Assembly: GCA_001303545.1 (NCBI GenBank)
Contig: LJUA01000050.1
Location: forward strand, 1-14,403
Origin: Dehalococcoidia bacterium SM23_28_2
GTDB taxonomy: Bacteria; Chloroflexota; Dehalococcoidia; SM23-28-2
DNA length: 14,403 bases
Direction: 5' to 3'
The notes beneath the pieces are model-generated. The model was not told the DNA's origin. It ran no database searches and was given only the letters and a program-made list of their open reading frames with translations. The position numbers and the translations under genes are program-made. Below, one piece after another: positions 6,194-12,972 of the stretch. The stretch's first letter is position 1. Each line of letters opens with the position of its first letter.

Positions 6194-7192
6194 CTACAGC
6201 TCGCGGAAGTTGACCAGGCGCTCGAAGTCGATGGTGCCGCTTTCCGAGAAGTTGTCGGCCTGTATCCCAGCCTCTTCGGCAGCGGCCACAGGGTTCATTC
6301 CCCCCAGCAGCACCATTCCCACCTTGTTCAGGCCCACGTGGATCTGGCACACCGGCTGGCTGGCTTCGCCCATGAGCAGTATTCCGTGGATGCCGGCCTG
6401 CTTCAGCTCAGCTGCCGTGCTCTCCACCAGCGGTTTTGCCTCGGCCGGTATCTGGCGGAAGTTGGCCAGTATCCTGCCGCTTCCTGTGGTTGCGGCGTCG
6501 CGCACTCGCGTCATTCTGGCCCTGATGTAGGCCTCGGAGGGGTCCAGCGAGGAGCCGGCGTAGGTGATTATGGCTAGAAACCGCCTGGGAAGGTAGTTGC
6601 GCATCTCCAGCACCCCTCCGAAGCGGGAGTCGGTGGGGACGCCTACTTTCAGCAGAACTCCGTTCACGACGGCGCTGCAAACAGTGGCGAATCCAACCAT
6701 ACCATCGGGGACGACGATGTCGCCCAACTTCTCGCCGGCGGAGGCTACGGCTGCCAGTTCGCTAACACATAGGCCGGCGTCGAAGGCGTCCTTCATCGCC
6801 GCCAGGGCCTCCTCGAACCTGTCTTTGGGGAACAGAGACGTATTTACGGGCAACCGGCCGGTGCGTCGGGCTGGGTCAAAGGTCGTCTGGAAGGCCAGCA
6901 GCTCGATCCTCTCGATCACGAAACCAACCTGGTCAGGAACGAGGGCGCTTCTCAGCTCGGCCAGGCCCTCCGGCGTGAGCACTCTTCCGTCTCTTCCCCG
7001 GGGTTCGGTGAAGCCTCGTTCGTCGGTGATCTTGAGGTGATACCTGACGGTTCTTTCGCTCAGATGGACGCCGTGGGATTCCAGTTGGCGGGCAATGGCG
7101 ATGGAGCCGAGCGGCTCCGGCGATTCGCTGAGGATTTTTAGAATAGAGATGACCTTTCGCTCGGTGTCACGCTGCTCTTCCCGGATAACCAT
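6194..7192 (-). CDS. nrpR: NrpR-type transcriptional repressor (winged helix + one NRD/DUF128 domain)
   Basis: This 332-residue protein has an N-terminal winged helix (about 8-75: ERKVISILKILSES, SIAIARQL, LSERTVRYHLKITDERGF) followed by a single regulatory NRD domain (about 85-328). The latter shows DQVGFVIERIELLAF, VPDGMVGFATVCSAVVNGVLL and GMVLLGGMNPVAAAEEAGI, typical of DUF128. Family members in methanogens repress nitrogen-fixation and glutamine-synthetase genes and release DNA when 2-oxoglutarate rises. Many archaeal versions carry two NRD copies; this one carries one plus its own DNA-binding part. GGTGGTG lies seven bases before the ATG, and the leader contains three inverted repeats. 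Lying directly upstream of gdhA in the same direction, it is a good candidate regulator of ammonium metabolism here. The family call is strong; the target and ligand are inference. Confidence 0.85.
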   Translation of the reverse strand: MVIREEQRDTERKVISILKILSESPEPLGSIAIARQLESHGVHLSERTVRYHLKITDERGFTEPRGRDGRVLTPEGLAELRSALVPDQVGFVIERIELLAFQTTFDPARRTGRLPVNTSLFPKDRFEEALAAMKDAFDAGLCVSELAAVASAGEKLGDIVVPDGMVGFATVCSAVVNGVLLKVGVPTDSRFGGVLEMRNYLPRRFLAIITYAGSSLDPSEAYIRARMTRVRDAATTGSGRILANFRQIPAEAKPLVESTAAELKQAGIHGILLMGEASQPVCQIHVGLNKVGMVLLGGMNPVAAAEEAGIQADNFSESGTIDFERLVNFREL

Positions 7193-7215
7193 GGCTATTC
7201 ACCACCTGCGCGAGA

Positions 7216-7263
7216 GAGCTAGCTCCGGCGAGTGCCGGAAGGCTGTCTGCCGCTACTGTAGCG
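7216..7263 (-). promoter_or_regulatory. Cluster of inverted repeats in the nrpR leader, candidate autoregulatory operator
   Basis: Three elements sit 24-71 bp before the nrpR start: GAGCTAGCTC (7216-7225, perfect 10-bp palindrome), TCCGGC-GAGT-GCCGGA (7224-7239) and CGCTAC-T-GTAGCG (7251-7263, 13 bp with an odd centre). Winged-helix dimers often bind such sites, and repressors of this type are often self-controlled. TTTTTT follows the last element on the plus strand, but no plus-strand gene ends here. Confidence 0.42.
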
Positions 7264-7382
7264 TTTTTTCGGGTCCAGCGCTAGTGGGACGCAGGTGCTG
7301 GGCATCGCGCTGCGGCGAAAGCGACGGCGGGTCGTACTAGTGCGGCTGGAGCGAGCATGCGGACATAATAGCTGAAGTGGTC

Positions 7383-7398
7383 TGGCCGTGGTCGGCCA
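7383..7398 (-). terminator. Small hairpin after the PHP gene, possible terminator
   Basis: TGGCCG (7383-7388) and CGGCCA (7393-7398) pair over 6 bp with a TGGT loop, 33 bp beyond the PHP gene stop. No U-tract follows. It is the only stem I see that could end the rny-ymdB-PHP transcript before nrpR. Confidence 0.3.
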
Positions 7399-7430
7399 CG
7401 GGTTGTCGCGGTGGAGAGGAGGGCTGGCGG

Positions 7431-8288
7431 TCAAGGCGATGCCTGCAGAAGCTGACGCTGGCGGGCCAGGGCAATGAGCTGCTCAACGGGCTCAAAGGGC
7501 AGGAGGATGTCGCCCAGGTCTCGCTCGTGCTCGCCACCGATGCCGTGGAAGTCGCTTCCTCCCAGGGGCAACAGATCGTGGCGGTGGGCGACTTCCAGGA
7601 GGCGCTCGATGGCCTGTTGGCTGTAGTCCTGATAGTAGACCTCGATGCCGATGAGGCCGGCTTCCTTGAGCTCCACCAAGAGGGGCTCGGGGTTCAGGAG
7701 ATCGCGGGGGTGGGCCAGAACGGGCAGGCCAGATGCGTCGGTGAGGAGCTGCACCGCCTCGGCGGGGGTTATCTTCTCCCGCTCTACGTAGGCGGGTTTG
7801 TTACGGCCGAGGTAGAGATCGAAGGCTTCCTCGAAGGAGGAGATGTGGCCGGCCTCCAGCATGGCTAGGGCGATGTGAGGGCGCCCTACAGCGCCATCGC
7901 CGGCGATCTCCTTTATCCGCTGCCAGGAGAGGGCGATCCCCAGGCGCCTGAGCTTGGCCAGCATCTTCTGGCCGCGCTCTATGCGCGACCGGCGCAGGTG
8001 ATCCAGGCGGTCTTGGAAGGCGGGGTTCCGCCAGTCGAGGAAATAGCCCAGCACGTGCACCTCTTCCTGGGGCATGTCGGTGCTTAGCTCTACGCCGGGG
8101 ATGAGGAGCAGTTGAGGGTACTTCTGGGCCGCTTCCAGGGCCTCGGCGATACCATCGGTGCAGTCGTGGTCGGTGAGGGCGAGCACCTCCAGGCCTTTGC
8201 TGGCCGCTCGCTCGACAAGTTCAGTGGGGGTGAGTAGGCCGTCGGAGTAGGAGCTGTGGGTGTGGAGGTCGGCCTTACTACTGGCCAT
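7431..8288 (-). CDS. PHP-domain phosphoesterase (TrpH/YciV-type, 3',5'-nucleoside bisphosphate phosphatase / RNase AM family)
   Basis: This 285-residue cytoplasmic metal-dependent phosphoesterase carries all the PHP metal-binding motifs: DLHTHSSYSDG (His9, His11, Asp16), ALTDHD (Asp40, His41), PGVELS (Glu67), EVHVLGY (His78), VLAHP (His193) and GGSDFHG (Asp246, His248). The internal GRPHIA segment with a helical insert (about 95-165) is typical of the YciV/TrpH group rather than of DNA polymerase PHP domains or histidinol phosphatase. Family enzymes dephosphorylate pAp-like bisphosphates and trim short RNA from the 5' end. The first 11 bases of the gene (ATGGCCAGTAG) overlap the end of ymdB, so translation is probably coupled. 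Together with rny and ymdB it suggests a shared RNA-turnover role. The exact substrate is inferred. Confidence 0.88.
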   Translation of the reverse strand: MASSKADLHTHSSYSDGLLTPTELVERAASKGLEVLALTDHDCTDGIAEALEAAQKYPQLLLIPGVELSTDMPQEEVHVLGYFLDWRNPAFQDRLDHLRRSRIERGQKMLAKLRRLGIALSWQRIKEIAGDGAVGRPHIALAMLEAGHISSFEEAFDLYLGRNKPAYVEREKITPAEAVQLLTDASGLPVLAHPRDLLNPEPLLVELKEAGLIGIEVYYQDYSQQAIERLLEVAHRHDLLPLGGSDFHGIGGEHERDLGDILLPFEPVEQLIALARQRQLLQASP

Positions 8289-9060
8289 GTTTGGCGATCT
8301 CCCGGTCGATGCGGACGATGCTCTGGGCGCGGCCGCTGGCTTCGTCGATGTCTATGAGGACCGAGTTGAAGATGGCGGGCCCCTTTTCAACCGGCGAGAA
8401 GCGAGACGGAAGCTGGGTGAGAAAACGCTCGATGATCGGTTTGATCTCCATGCCGATAATTGAATCACGGGGCCCTACCATGCCCACGTCGGTGACGAAG
8501 GCGGTTCCCTTGGGTAGGACACGGGTATCGGCGGTGGCCACGTGGGTATGGGTGCCGATGACTGCGCTCACCCGTCCATCCAGGTACCAGGCCAAGCCCG
8601 TCTTCTCGCTGGTGGCCTCGGCATGCATATCGACGATGACCACGGGGGTGTCCTGTAGGCGCTCCAGGGCATCGTCGGCGGCGCGAAAGGGACAGTCTAC
8701 CTCGATGCTCATGAAGACGCGGCCTTGCAGATTGACGAAGGCTGCTCCATGGGCGGTCAGCAGGCCGCGGCCAGGCACGCCGGGCGGGTAGTTGAGAGGC
8801 CGCAGGATGAGCGATTCGCCGTCCAGGAAGGGATAGATCTCGCGCATTTCCCAGACGTGGTTGCCGGAGGTGATAACGTCCACGCCAGCAGCGAAGAGCT
8901 CGTCGGCGGTGGCCAGTGTGAGGCCGCGGCCGCCGGCGGCATTCTCGCCGTTGGCGACCACCAGATCGGCCTCGGACTCCCGCCTGAGGGTGGGCAGAAC
9001 GGTCTGCACCGTCTTGCGACCCAGACGGCCTATCACATCACCAAGGAAGAGGATCTTCAC
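8278..9060 (-). CDS. ymdB: YmdB-type metallophosphoesterase (2',3'-cyclic nucleotide phosphodiesterase family)
   Basis: This 260-residue protein of the TIGR00282/YmdB family has residues matching the dinuclear metal site: Asp8 (FLGDVIG), Glu39 and Asn40 (NGENAAGG), Asn67 (SGNHVW), the His of DMHAEATSEK, and two His in GTHTHVATAD. The start was set at GTG 9058-9060 because AGGAG lies five bases upstream and because this puts the metal residues at the same numbers as in Bacillus YmdB, as I recall them. A TTG seven codons upstream has no ribosome site. Family members hydrolyse 2',3'-cyclic nucleotides and affect gene expression and biofilm formation in Bacillus. The gene follows rny, as in Firmicutes, after a 70-bp gap with a hairpin, and overlaps the PHP gene. 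Confidence 0.93.
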   Translation of the reverse strand: MKILFLGDVIGRLGRKTVQTVLPTLRRESEADLVVANGENAAGGRGLTLATADELFAAGVDVITSGNHVWEMREIYPFLDGESLILRPLNYPPGVPGRGLLTAHGAAFVNLQGRVFMSIEVDCPFRAADDALERLQDTPVVIVDMHAEATSEKTGLAWYLDGRVSAVIGTHTHVATADTRVLPKGTAFVTDVGMVGPRDSIIGMEIKPIIERFLTQLPSRFSPVEKGPAIFNSVLIDIDEASGRAQSIVRIDREIAKHGQ

Positions 9061-9083
9061 TAGCGCTCCTGAAGGCAGCAAGG

Positions 9084-9123
9084 AGGGGAACGGCGACTTG
9101 GGTCAACTGAATGCCGCTCCCCT
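9084..9123 (-). other. Long hairpin between rny and ymdB
   Basis: On the transcript, AGGGGAGCGGC (from 9123 to 9113) pairs with GCCGTTCCCCT (from 9094 to 9084) over 11 bp with one G-U wobble and an 18-base loop. It starts 7 bp after the rny stop. No U-tract follows, so it may be a 3'-end stabiliser, a processing site or a partial terminator that lowers ymdB expression relative to rny. Confidence 0.55.
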
Positions 9124-9130
9124 TCCTTCG

Positions 9131-10672
9131 CTATTTGGCGTACTCGACTGCCCGCTTCTCGCGGATCACGGTAACCTTGATCTGCCCCGGGTACTCCAGT
9201 GTCTCCTCGATCTTCTTGCTGATGTCTTTGGCTAGACGCATGGCTCCCAGGTCATCGATGTCTTCCGGCTTGACGATGATGCGAATCTCGCGGCCAGCCT
9301 GGATAGCATAGCACTTTTCCACTCCATCGAAGCCGTTACCTACCTCCTCCAGGGATCGCAGTCGCTTGATGTACTGCTCCAGAGACTCGCGGCGGGCACC
9401 CGGTCGGCTGCCGCTGATAGCGTCGGCGATGATGGTGACCACTGCCTCTACGCTGTTCGGCTCTGTTTCCTCATGATGGGACTCGATGCAGTGGGCCACC
9501 GCCTCGCTCACGCCATAGCGGCGGGCCATTTCGGCGCCGATAAGGGAGTGGGTTCCCTCCACTTCATGGTCAATGGCCTTGCCCAGGTCGTGGAGGAGGC
9601 CGCCGCGACGAGCGACGTTGGCGTCGGCGCCAAGCTCATCGGCGAGCATGCCGGCAATGCGCGCCGTTTCCACAGCGTGCTTGAGTTGGTTCTGACCGTA
9701 GCTGTAGCGATACTTCAGGCGGCCAAGCGCCTTCACGATCTCCGGGTGGAGGCCGGGCACACCCGCCTCGACCACAGCCTGTTCGCCCGCCTCTCTGATC
9801 GTGGCATCCACCTCTTTTTGGGCCTTCTCCACCATGTCCTCGATGCGAGCGGGGTGGATTCGGCCGTCGCTGATGAGCTTGGTGAGGGCCACGCGGGCGA
9901 CCTCCCGGCGTACGGGGTCGAAGGTCGAGAGGGTTACGGCATCGGGGGTGTCGTCGATGATGACGTCCACGCCAGTAAGGTGCTCCAGGGTGCGGATGTT
10001 ACGACCCTCGCGGCCGATGATCCGACCCTTCATGTCGTCGCTGGGCAAGGGCACCACCGAGACGGTAGCCTCGGAGATGACGTCGGAGGACAGGCGCTGC
10101 ATGGCCGTGGACAGGATGTCGCGGGCTCGCTGCTCGGCTTCCTCCTTGAGTTCGGCCTCGATCTCCCGCATCCGCCGGTTGGCCTCGTCGCGCACCTCGT
10201 GCTCGATCTCAGCCAGTAGGACCTCCCGTGCCTCCTGGGTAGTCAGGCTGGCTAGACGCTCGATCTCCTGGCGACGCTGTTGCTCCAAGTCCGTCAACTT
10301 GGACCTGGCATCGTCCAGGTGGCGTTCCTTATTAGTCAAGGAGCGCTCGCGGCGCTCCAGAGACTCCAGCTTTCGGTCGAGGTTTTCCTCTTTGTGGATC
10401 AGCCGTCGCTCTAAGCGCTGTACCTCGCTGCGTCGGTCTCTTAGCTCCCCCTCTGCCTGGCTGCGCAGGCGAATCGCTTCCTCTTTGGCTTCCAGAAGTA
10501 GCTCTTTTTGCCTTCGTTCGGCCTCACCAAGAATACGGCTGGCCTTCATCTCGGCGCCGGCGGCGCGGCGGTACTCTATCCGCTGTTGTATCCAGGCGCC
10601 GCCGACAGCTCCCCCAATTAGAGCAATGAGGCCGATGGGTATAACAAGTATTAGGGCCTCGGGCATCTTCAC
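9131..10672 (-). CDS. rny: Ribonuclease Y
   Basis: RNase Y is the membrane-bound endonuclease that starts mRNA decay in many bacteria lacking RNase E. The 513 residues show the usual order: an N-terminal membrane helix (about 5-27), a long Glu/Arg/Lys-rich coiled coil (about 30-195), a KH domain with GRIIGREGRNIR (216-227), and an HD domain with His332, His361-Asp362 (LLHDLGKA), SHHEE (His399-400) and Asp417 (IADAISG). The C-terminal domain ends VIREKRAVEYAK, the family's usual ending. Length is normal. The start is taken as GTG 10670-10672, with AGGA six bases upstream; the ATG two codons later (10664-10666) is an alternative. It leads the rny-ymdB-PHP operon from the promoter at 10732-10761. 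Confidence 0.97.
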   Translation of the reverse strand: MKMPEALILVIPIGLIALIGGAVGGAWIQQRIEYRRAAGAEMKASRILGEAERRQKELLLEAKEEAIRLRSQAEGELRDRRSEVQRLERRLIHKEENLDRKLESLERRERSLTNKERHLDDARSKLTDLEQQRRQEIERLASLTTQEAREVLLAEIEHEVRDEANRRMREIEAELKEEAEQRARDILSTAMQRLSSDVISEATVSVVPLPSDDMKGRIIGREGRNIRTLEHLTGVDVIIDDTPDAVTLSTFDPVRREVARVALTKLISDGRIHPARIEDMVEKAQKEVDATIREAGEQAVVEAGVPGLHPEIVKALGRLKYRYSYGQNQLKHAVETARIAGMLADELGADANVARRGGLLHDLGKAIDHEVEGTHSLIGAEMARRYGVSEAVAHCIESHHEETEPNSVEAVVTIIADAISGSRPGARRESLEQYIKRLRSLEEVGNGFDGVEKCYAIQAGREIRIIVKPEDIDDLGAMRLAKDISKKIEETLEYPGQIKVTVIREKRAVEYAK

Positions 10673-10731
10673 CTCACTTCCTGTTGACAGTTCGGGGCAG
10701 ATTTCAAAATTCAGTTAAGGTTACCAATTAC

Positions 10732-10761
10732 ATGATACGTCTGGCTCTATTAGGGTGTCAA
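10732..10761 (-). promoter_or_regulatory. Promoter of the rny-ymdB-PHP operon
   Basis: On the minus strand a perfect -35 TTGACA (10756-10761), an 18-bp spacer and a -10 TATCAT (10732-10737) stand about 60 bp before the rny start. They lie in an A+T-rich 180-bp gap that contrasts with the GC-rich coding DNA on both sides. RNA would begin near 10725. This makes rny independent of recA-recX transcription. Confidence 0.68.
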
Positions 10762-10852
10762 GGAAATGGCAGGTTAGGTCATATTTGGGGGGATAAGGAA
10801 GAGAGGGTTTGATATCCGGAATAGGGAATCTTGAATAAAAGCGCGCTCTCAA

Positions 10853-11488
10853 CTAGGATCGCTGTGGGTCTTGCTGCCCTTCGCGCCAGAGCCTTTCGAT
10901 GGTGGCCTGGGCGGTGGAGTAGGAGAAGCCACGGCGGCGAAGGAAGTCGCCCAGGCGGCGGCGGAAGACGTGGTAGTCCTGGCCCTGGAGCTGGCGGACC
11001 TTCTTCTGGGCGGCGCGCAGGGCGGCGTCTTCCTCCGTCACGCCGTCGACTGCCTGGCGGGCGGTCTCCCGCTCGATACCTTTGGCCGAGAGCTCTCGCC
11101 AGAGGAGATGACGGCCGCGAGGGCTGCTCTGGTCGCGCGTCTCCACCCAGAAGCGGGCGAAGGCGGTGTCGTCCAGAAGCCCTTGCTCGCGCAGGCGGGC
11201 GATGGTCTCCTGGATGGCGTCCTTTGGCAGGCGTCGGCGGGCCAGCCGCTGGCGTATCTCCGCCTCGCTGCGAGGGCGGTAGGCCAACAGGCGAAGGGCG
11301 GCCTCACGGGCCTGGTGCCTGACATCGGCCTGGTGCAGTGAGCGCACCTGTTGGGGGCTTAGAGCGTCGCCTTCGTGAAGCCCTGCTTGGGCTACTACCT
11401 CAAGGCTGAGGGAGAAGGCGTAGCGGCCATCGAGGTAGATGTTGGCTCGCCGGCGCCGCTGCTGCTTCTCGATGGCTGTGATCTGCAT
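10853..11488 (-). CDS. recX: RecX, regulator of RecA
   Basis: RecX binds RecA filaments and limits their growth. The 211 residues are mostly helical and show the family pattern: a short strand region (NIYLDGRYAFSLSLEVV), then three-helix repeats with AALRLLAYRPRSEAEIRQRL, LLDDTAFARFWVETR, GRHLLWRELSAKGI and a final FLRRRGFSYSTAQATIERLW. It lies 74 bp after recA in the same direction, the common arrangement, and lacks a promoter of its own that I can see. The ribosome site is weak, fitting lower expression than RecA. ATG 11486-11488 is the natural start by family alignment. It is followed by the gap that holds the rny promoter. Confidence 0.93.
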   Translation of the reverse strand: MQITAIEKQQRRRRANIYLDGRYAFSLSLEVVAQAGLHEGDALSPQQVRSLHQADVRHQAREAALRLLAYRPRSEAEIRQRLARRRLPKDAIQETIARLREQGLLDDTAFARFWVETRDQSSPRGRHLLWRELSAKGIERETARQAVDGVTEEDAALRAAQKKVRQLQGQDYHVFRRRLGDFLRRRGFSYSTAQATIERLWREGQQDPQRS

Positions 11489-11504
11489 AGCGATGGCGAT
11501 CAGC

Positions 11505-11536
11505 CTCTGGAGCGATGGTTAATGGGTGGGCCAGAG
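11505..11536 (-). terminator. Weak inverted repeat between recA and recX, possible attenuator
   Basis: CTCTGG (11505-11510) and CCAGAG (11531-11536) can pair over 6 bp around a 20-base loop in the recA-recX spacer. In other bacteria a hairpin here limits recX readthrough. The stem is short and no U-tract follows, so this is tentative. Confidence 0.25.
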
Positions 11537-11562
11537 TCCGCTGGCAAGGGGCATCGGCGGGT

Positions 11563-12612
11563 CTATTCTGGCTCTGGCGCTTTCTGGGCGGCGGAGGCAA
11601 CGGCGGGGACGGCGGTTTCGGCTTTCCCGCGGATCTTGGTCTCGATCTCTTCGGCCAGCTGGGGGTTGTTGCTCAGGAACTCCTTGGCGTTCTCCCGCCC
11701 CTGGCCGAGGCGCTGGCTGCCGTAGTTGAAGAAGGCCCCCTGCTTGCTGATGAGCCCCTTATCCAGGCCGAGGTCGATGATGGCGCCTTCGTGGCTGATG
11801 CCCATGGTCTTGCCGGCGAACATCATGTCGAACTCAGCGGTGCGGAAGGGGGGCGCTACCTTGTTCTTCACGATCTTGGCCCGCACGCGGCTGCCTATTA
11901 TCTGATTGTTCTGCTTAATGCTCTCCACTCGCCGGAGGTCGATGCGCACGGAGCTGTAGAACTTGAGGGCCCGGCCACCGGGCGTTACCTCCGGGTTGCC
12001 GAAGAAGACGCCGACCTTCTCCCGAAGCTGGTTGATGAAGATGACGGCGCTGCGGGAGCGGCTGATGGCGGCGGTCAGCTTGCGCAGGGCCTGGGACATG
12101 AGGCGGGCCTGGAGGCCGGGAAGGGAGTCGCCCATGTCACCTTCGATCTCTGCCCGTGGCACGAGGGCGGCTACGCTGTCGACGACGATGGCGTCCACGG
12201 CATTGCTGCGCACCAGGGCCTCGGTGATCTCCAGGGCCTGCTCGCCGGTGTCCGGCTGGGAGATGAGCAGGTCATCCACCTTCACTCCCAGCTCGGAGGC
12301 ATAGACAGGGTCGAGGGCATGCTCGACATCGATGTAGGCGGCCAGCCCACCCGTCTTCTGGGCCTCGGCGATGACGTGGAGGGCGAGAGTAGACTTCCCG
12401 GTCATCTCCGGGCCAAAGATCTCGGTGACGCGGCCGCGGGGGATGCCACCCACCCCCAGGGCCATGTCCAGGGCCAGGGAGCCGGTGGGCACAACCTCCA
12501 CTACGAGACGCTGGGAGGCCTGCCCCAGGCGCATGATCGCCCCCTGCCCGAACTGCTTCTCGATCTGGCCTATCGCCAGATCTAAGGCCCGGAGCTTCTC
12601 GTCCGTAGTCGT
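11563..12612 (-). CDS. recA: RecA recombinase (start uncertain; ACG proposed)
   Basis: This is the DNA strand-exchange ATPase and SOS coprotease. Visible are EKQFGQGAIMRLG, a Walker A reading GPEMTGKST, VEHALDP, IVVDSVAALVP (Walker B), FINQLREKVGVFFGNPEVTPGG (loop 2 region) and GLISKQGAFFNYG. The frame is open up to 12696. The TTG there and the ATG at 12684 lie within the -35/spacer of the candidate promoter, and TTG 12642 has no ribosome site. AGGAGG (12621-12626) stands eight bases before ACG 12610-12612. Counting from there gives 349 residues, the usual length, and puts the Walker A lysine at 73, as in E. coli with Met1 counted. I therefore propose an ACG start. If only standard starts are allowed, TTG 12642 (359 residues) or ATG 12684 (373 residues) would be used. 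Confidence 0.95.
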   Translation of the reverse strand, partial: TTTDEKLRALDLAIGQIEKQFGQGAIMRLGQASQRLVVEVVPTGSLALDMALGVGGIPRGRVTEIFGPEMTGKSTLALHVIAEAQKTGGLAAYIDVEHALDPVYASELGVKVDDLLISQPDTGEQALEITEALVRSNAVDAIVVDSVAALVPRAEIEGDMGDSLPGLQARLMSQALRKLTAAISRSRSAVIFINQLREKVGVFFGNPEVTPGGRALKFYSSVRIDLRRVESIKQNNQIIGSRVRAKIVKNKVAPPFRTAEFDMMFAGKTMGISHEGAIIDLGLDKGLISKQGAFFNYGSQRLGQGRENAKEFLSNNPQLAEEIETKIRGKAETAVPAVASAAQKAPEPE

Positions 12613-12625
12613 GCTTCCTGCCTCC

Positions 12626-12654
12626 TTGCCAACGTTTGCCAAGCTGTGATTGGC
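12626..12654 (-). promoter_or_regulatory. TTGGC repeats in the recA leader, candidate SOS-type operator
   Basis: On the transcribed strand TTGGCAA occurs twice, exactly 10 bp apart (12636-12642 and 12626-12632). It is preceded by the inverted half GCCAA (12650-12654), giving GCCAA-N7-TTGGC. The block fills the space between the predicted RNA start (about 12654) and the AGGAGG site. It does not match the Gram-positive or E. coli LexA boxes. Position and symmetry suggest a repressor site. Confidence 0.42.
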
Positions 12655-12660
12655 GAGCGG

Positions 12661-12689
12661 ATCATAGCATGGGGCATAAGGCATTACAA
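12661..12689 (-). promoter_or_regulatory. recA promoter
   Basis: TTGTAA (12684-12689) and TATGAT (12661-12666) with a 17-bp spacer form a good sigma-70-type promoter on the minus strand, with RNA start near 12654. It begins 15 bp after the yggT stop, so recA is transcribed on its own as well as possibly by readthrough from yggS-proC-yggT. Its position excludes translation starts at 12684 or 12696 for RNA made from it. Confidence 0.62.
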
Positions 12690-12703
12690 GGGGCAATTGT
12701 CAC

Positions 12704-12970
12704 TCAGACCAGGTATTGCTCGGCCGCGCGGGCGATGAACTCCAGGAGGATCATGGCCACAAAGGGGCTGAGGTCGATCATCCCGATGCGGGGCATGATG
12801 CTGCGGATGGGCGCCAGGATGGGCTCGGTGATCTCGTACAGGGCGGCCACCAGCGGATTGCGGGGATCGATGGAGAAAGCGAGAGCAGCCCAGGAGAGGA
12901 TGACCCTCAGGAGGATGGCCCCCATCAGGACGCGCGCCAGGATCTGGACGAAGAGGGAGAGAGTCTCGAT
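12704..12970 (-). CDS. yggT: YggT/YlmG family small membrane protein (ATC start proposed)
   Basis: These 88 residues have two membrane segments (about 5-30 and 66-84) around the family core RVILSW...DPRNPLVAALYEITEPILAPIRSIMP, the YggT signature. Family members sit in the cell or thylakoid membrane and influence cell division, nucleoid or cofactor placement; the mechanism is unsettled. An ATG start at 12925 would cut most of the first helix. In frame upstream, IETLSLFVQILARVL completes it, and ATC 12968-12970 has GGGAGG six bases before it, two bases after the proC stop. I take ATC as the likely start. The yggS-proC-yggT order is widespread and supports the call. No terminator is visible before the recA promoter. 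Confidence 0.85.
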   Translation of the reverse strand: METLSLFVQILARVLMGAILLRVILSWAALAFSIDPRNPLVAALYEITEPILAPIRSIMPRIGMIDLSPFVAMILLEFIARAAEQYLV

Positions 12971-12972
12971 CC

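Noticed and set aside
7251..7270. Plus-strand intrinsic terminator (inverted repeat followed by TTTTTT)
   Set aside because: No plus-strand gene ends upstream and the stem leaves a one-base loop; an operator-like palindrome for nrpR is a better reading.
7363..7391. nrpR promoter with TATTAT as -10
   Set aside because: No acceptable -35 at 16-18 bp upstream, so I did not annotate it.
9801..10718. 305-codon plus-strand ORF opposite rny
   Set aside because: It is Ser/Arg-rich low complexity from antisense of the coiled coil; the minus strand has a complete RNase Y.
11515..12585. 356-codon plus-strand ORF opposite recA
   Set aside because: High GC keeps antisense frames open; recA on the other strand explains the sequence fully.
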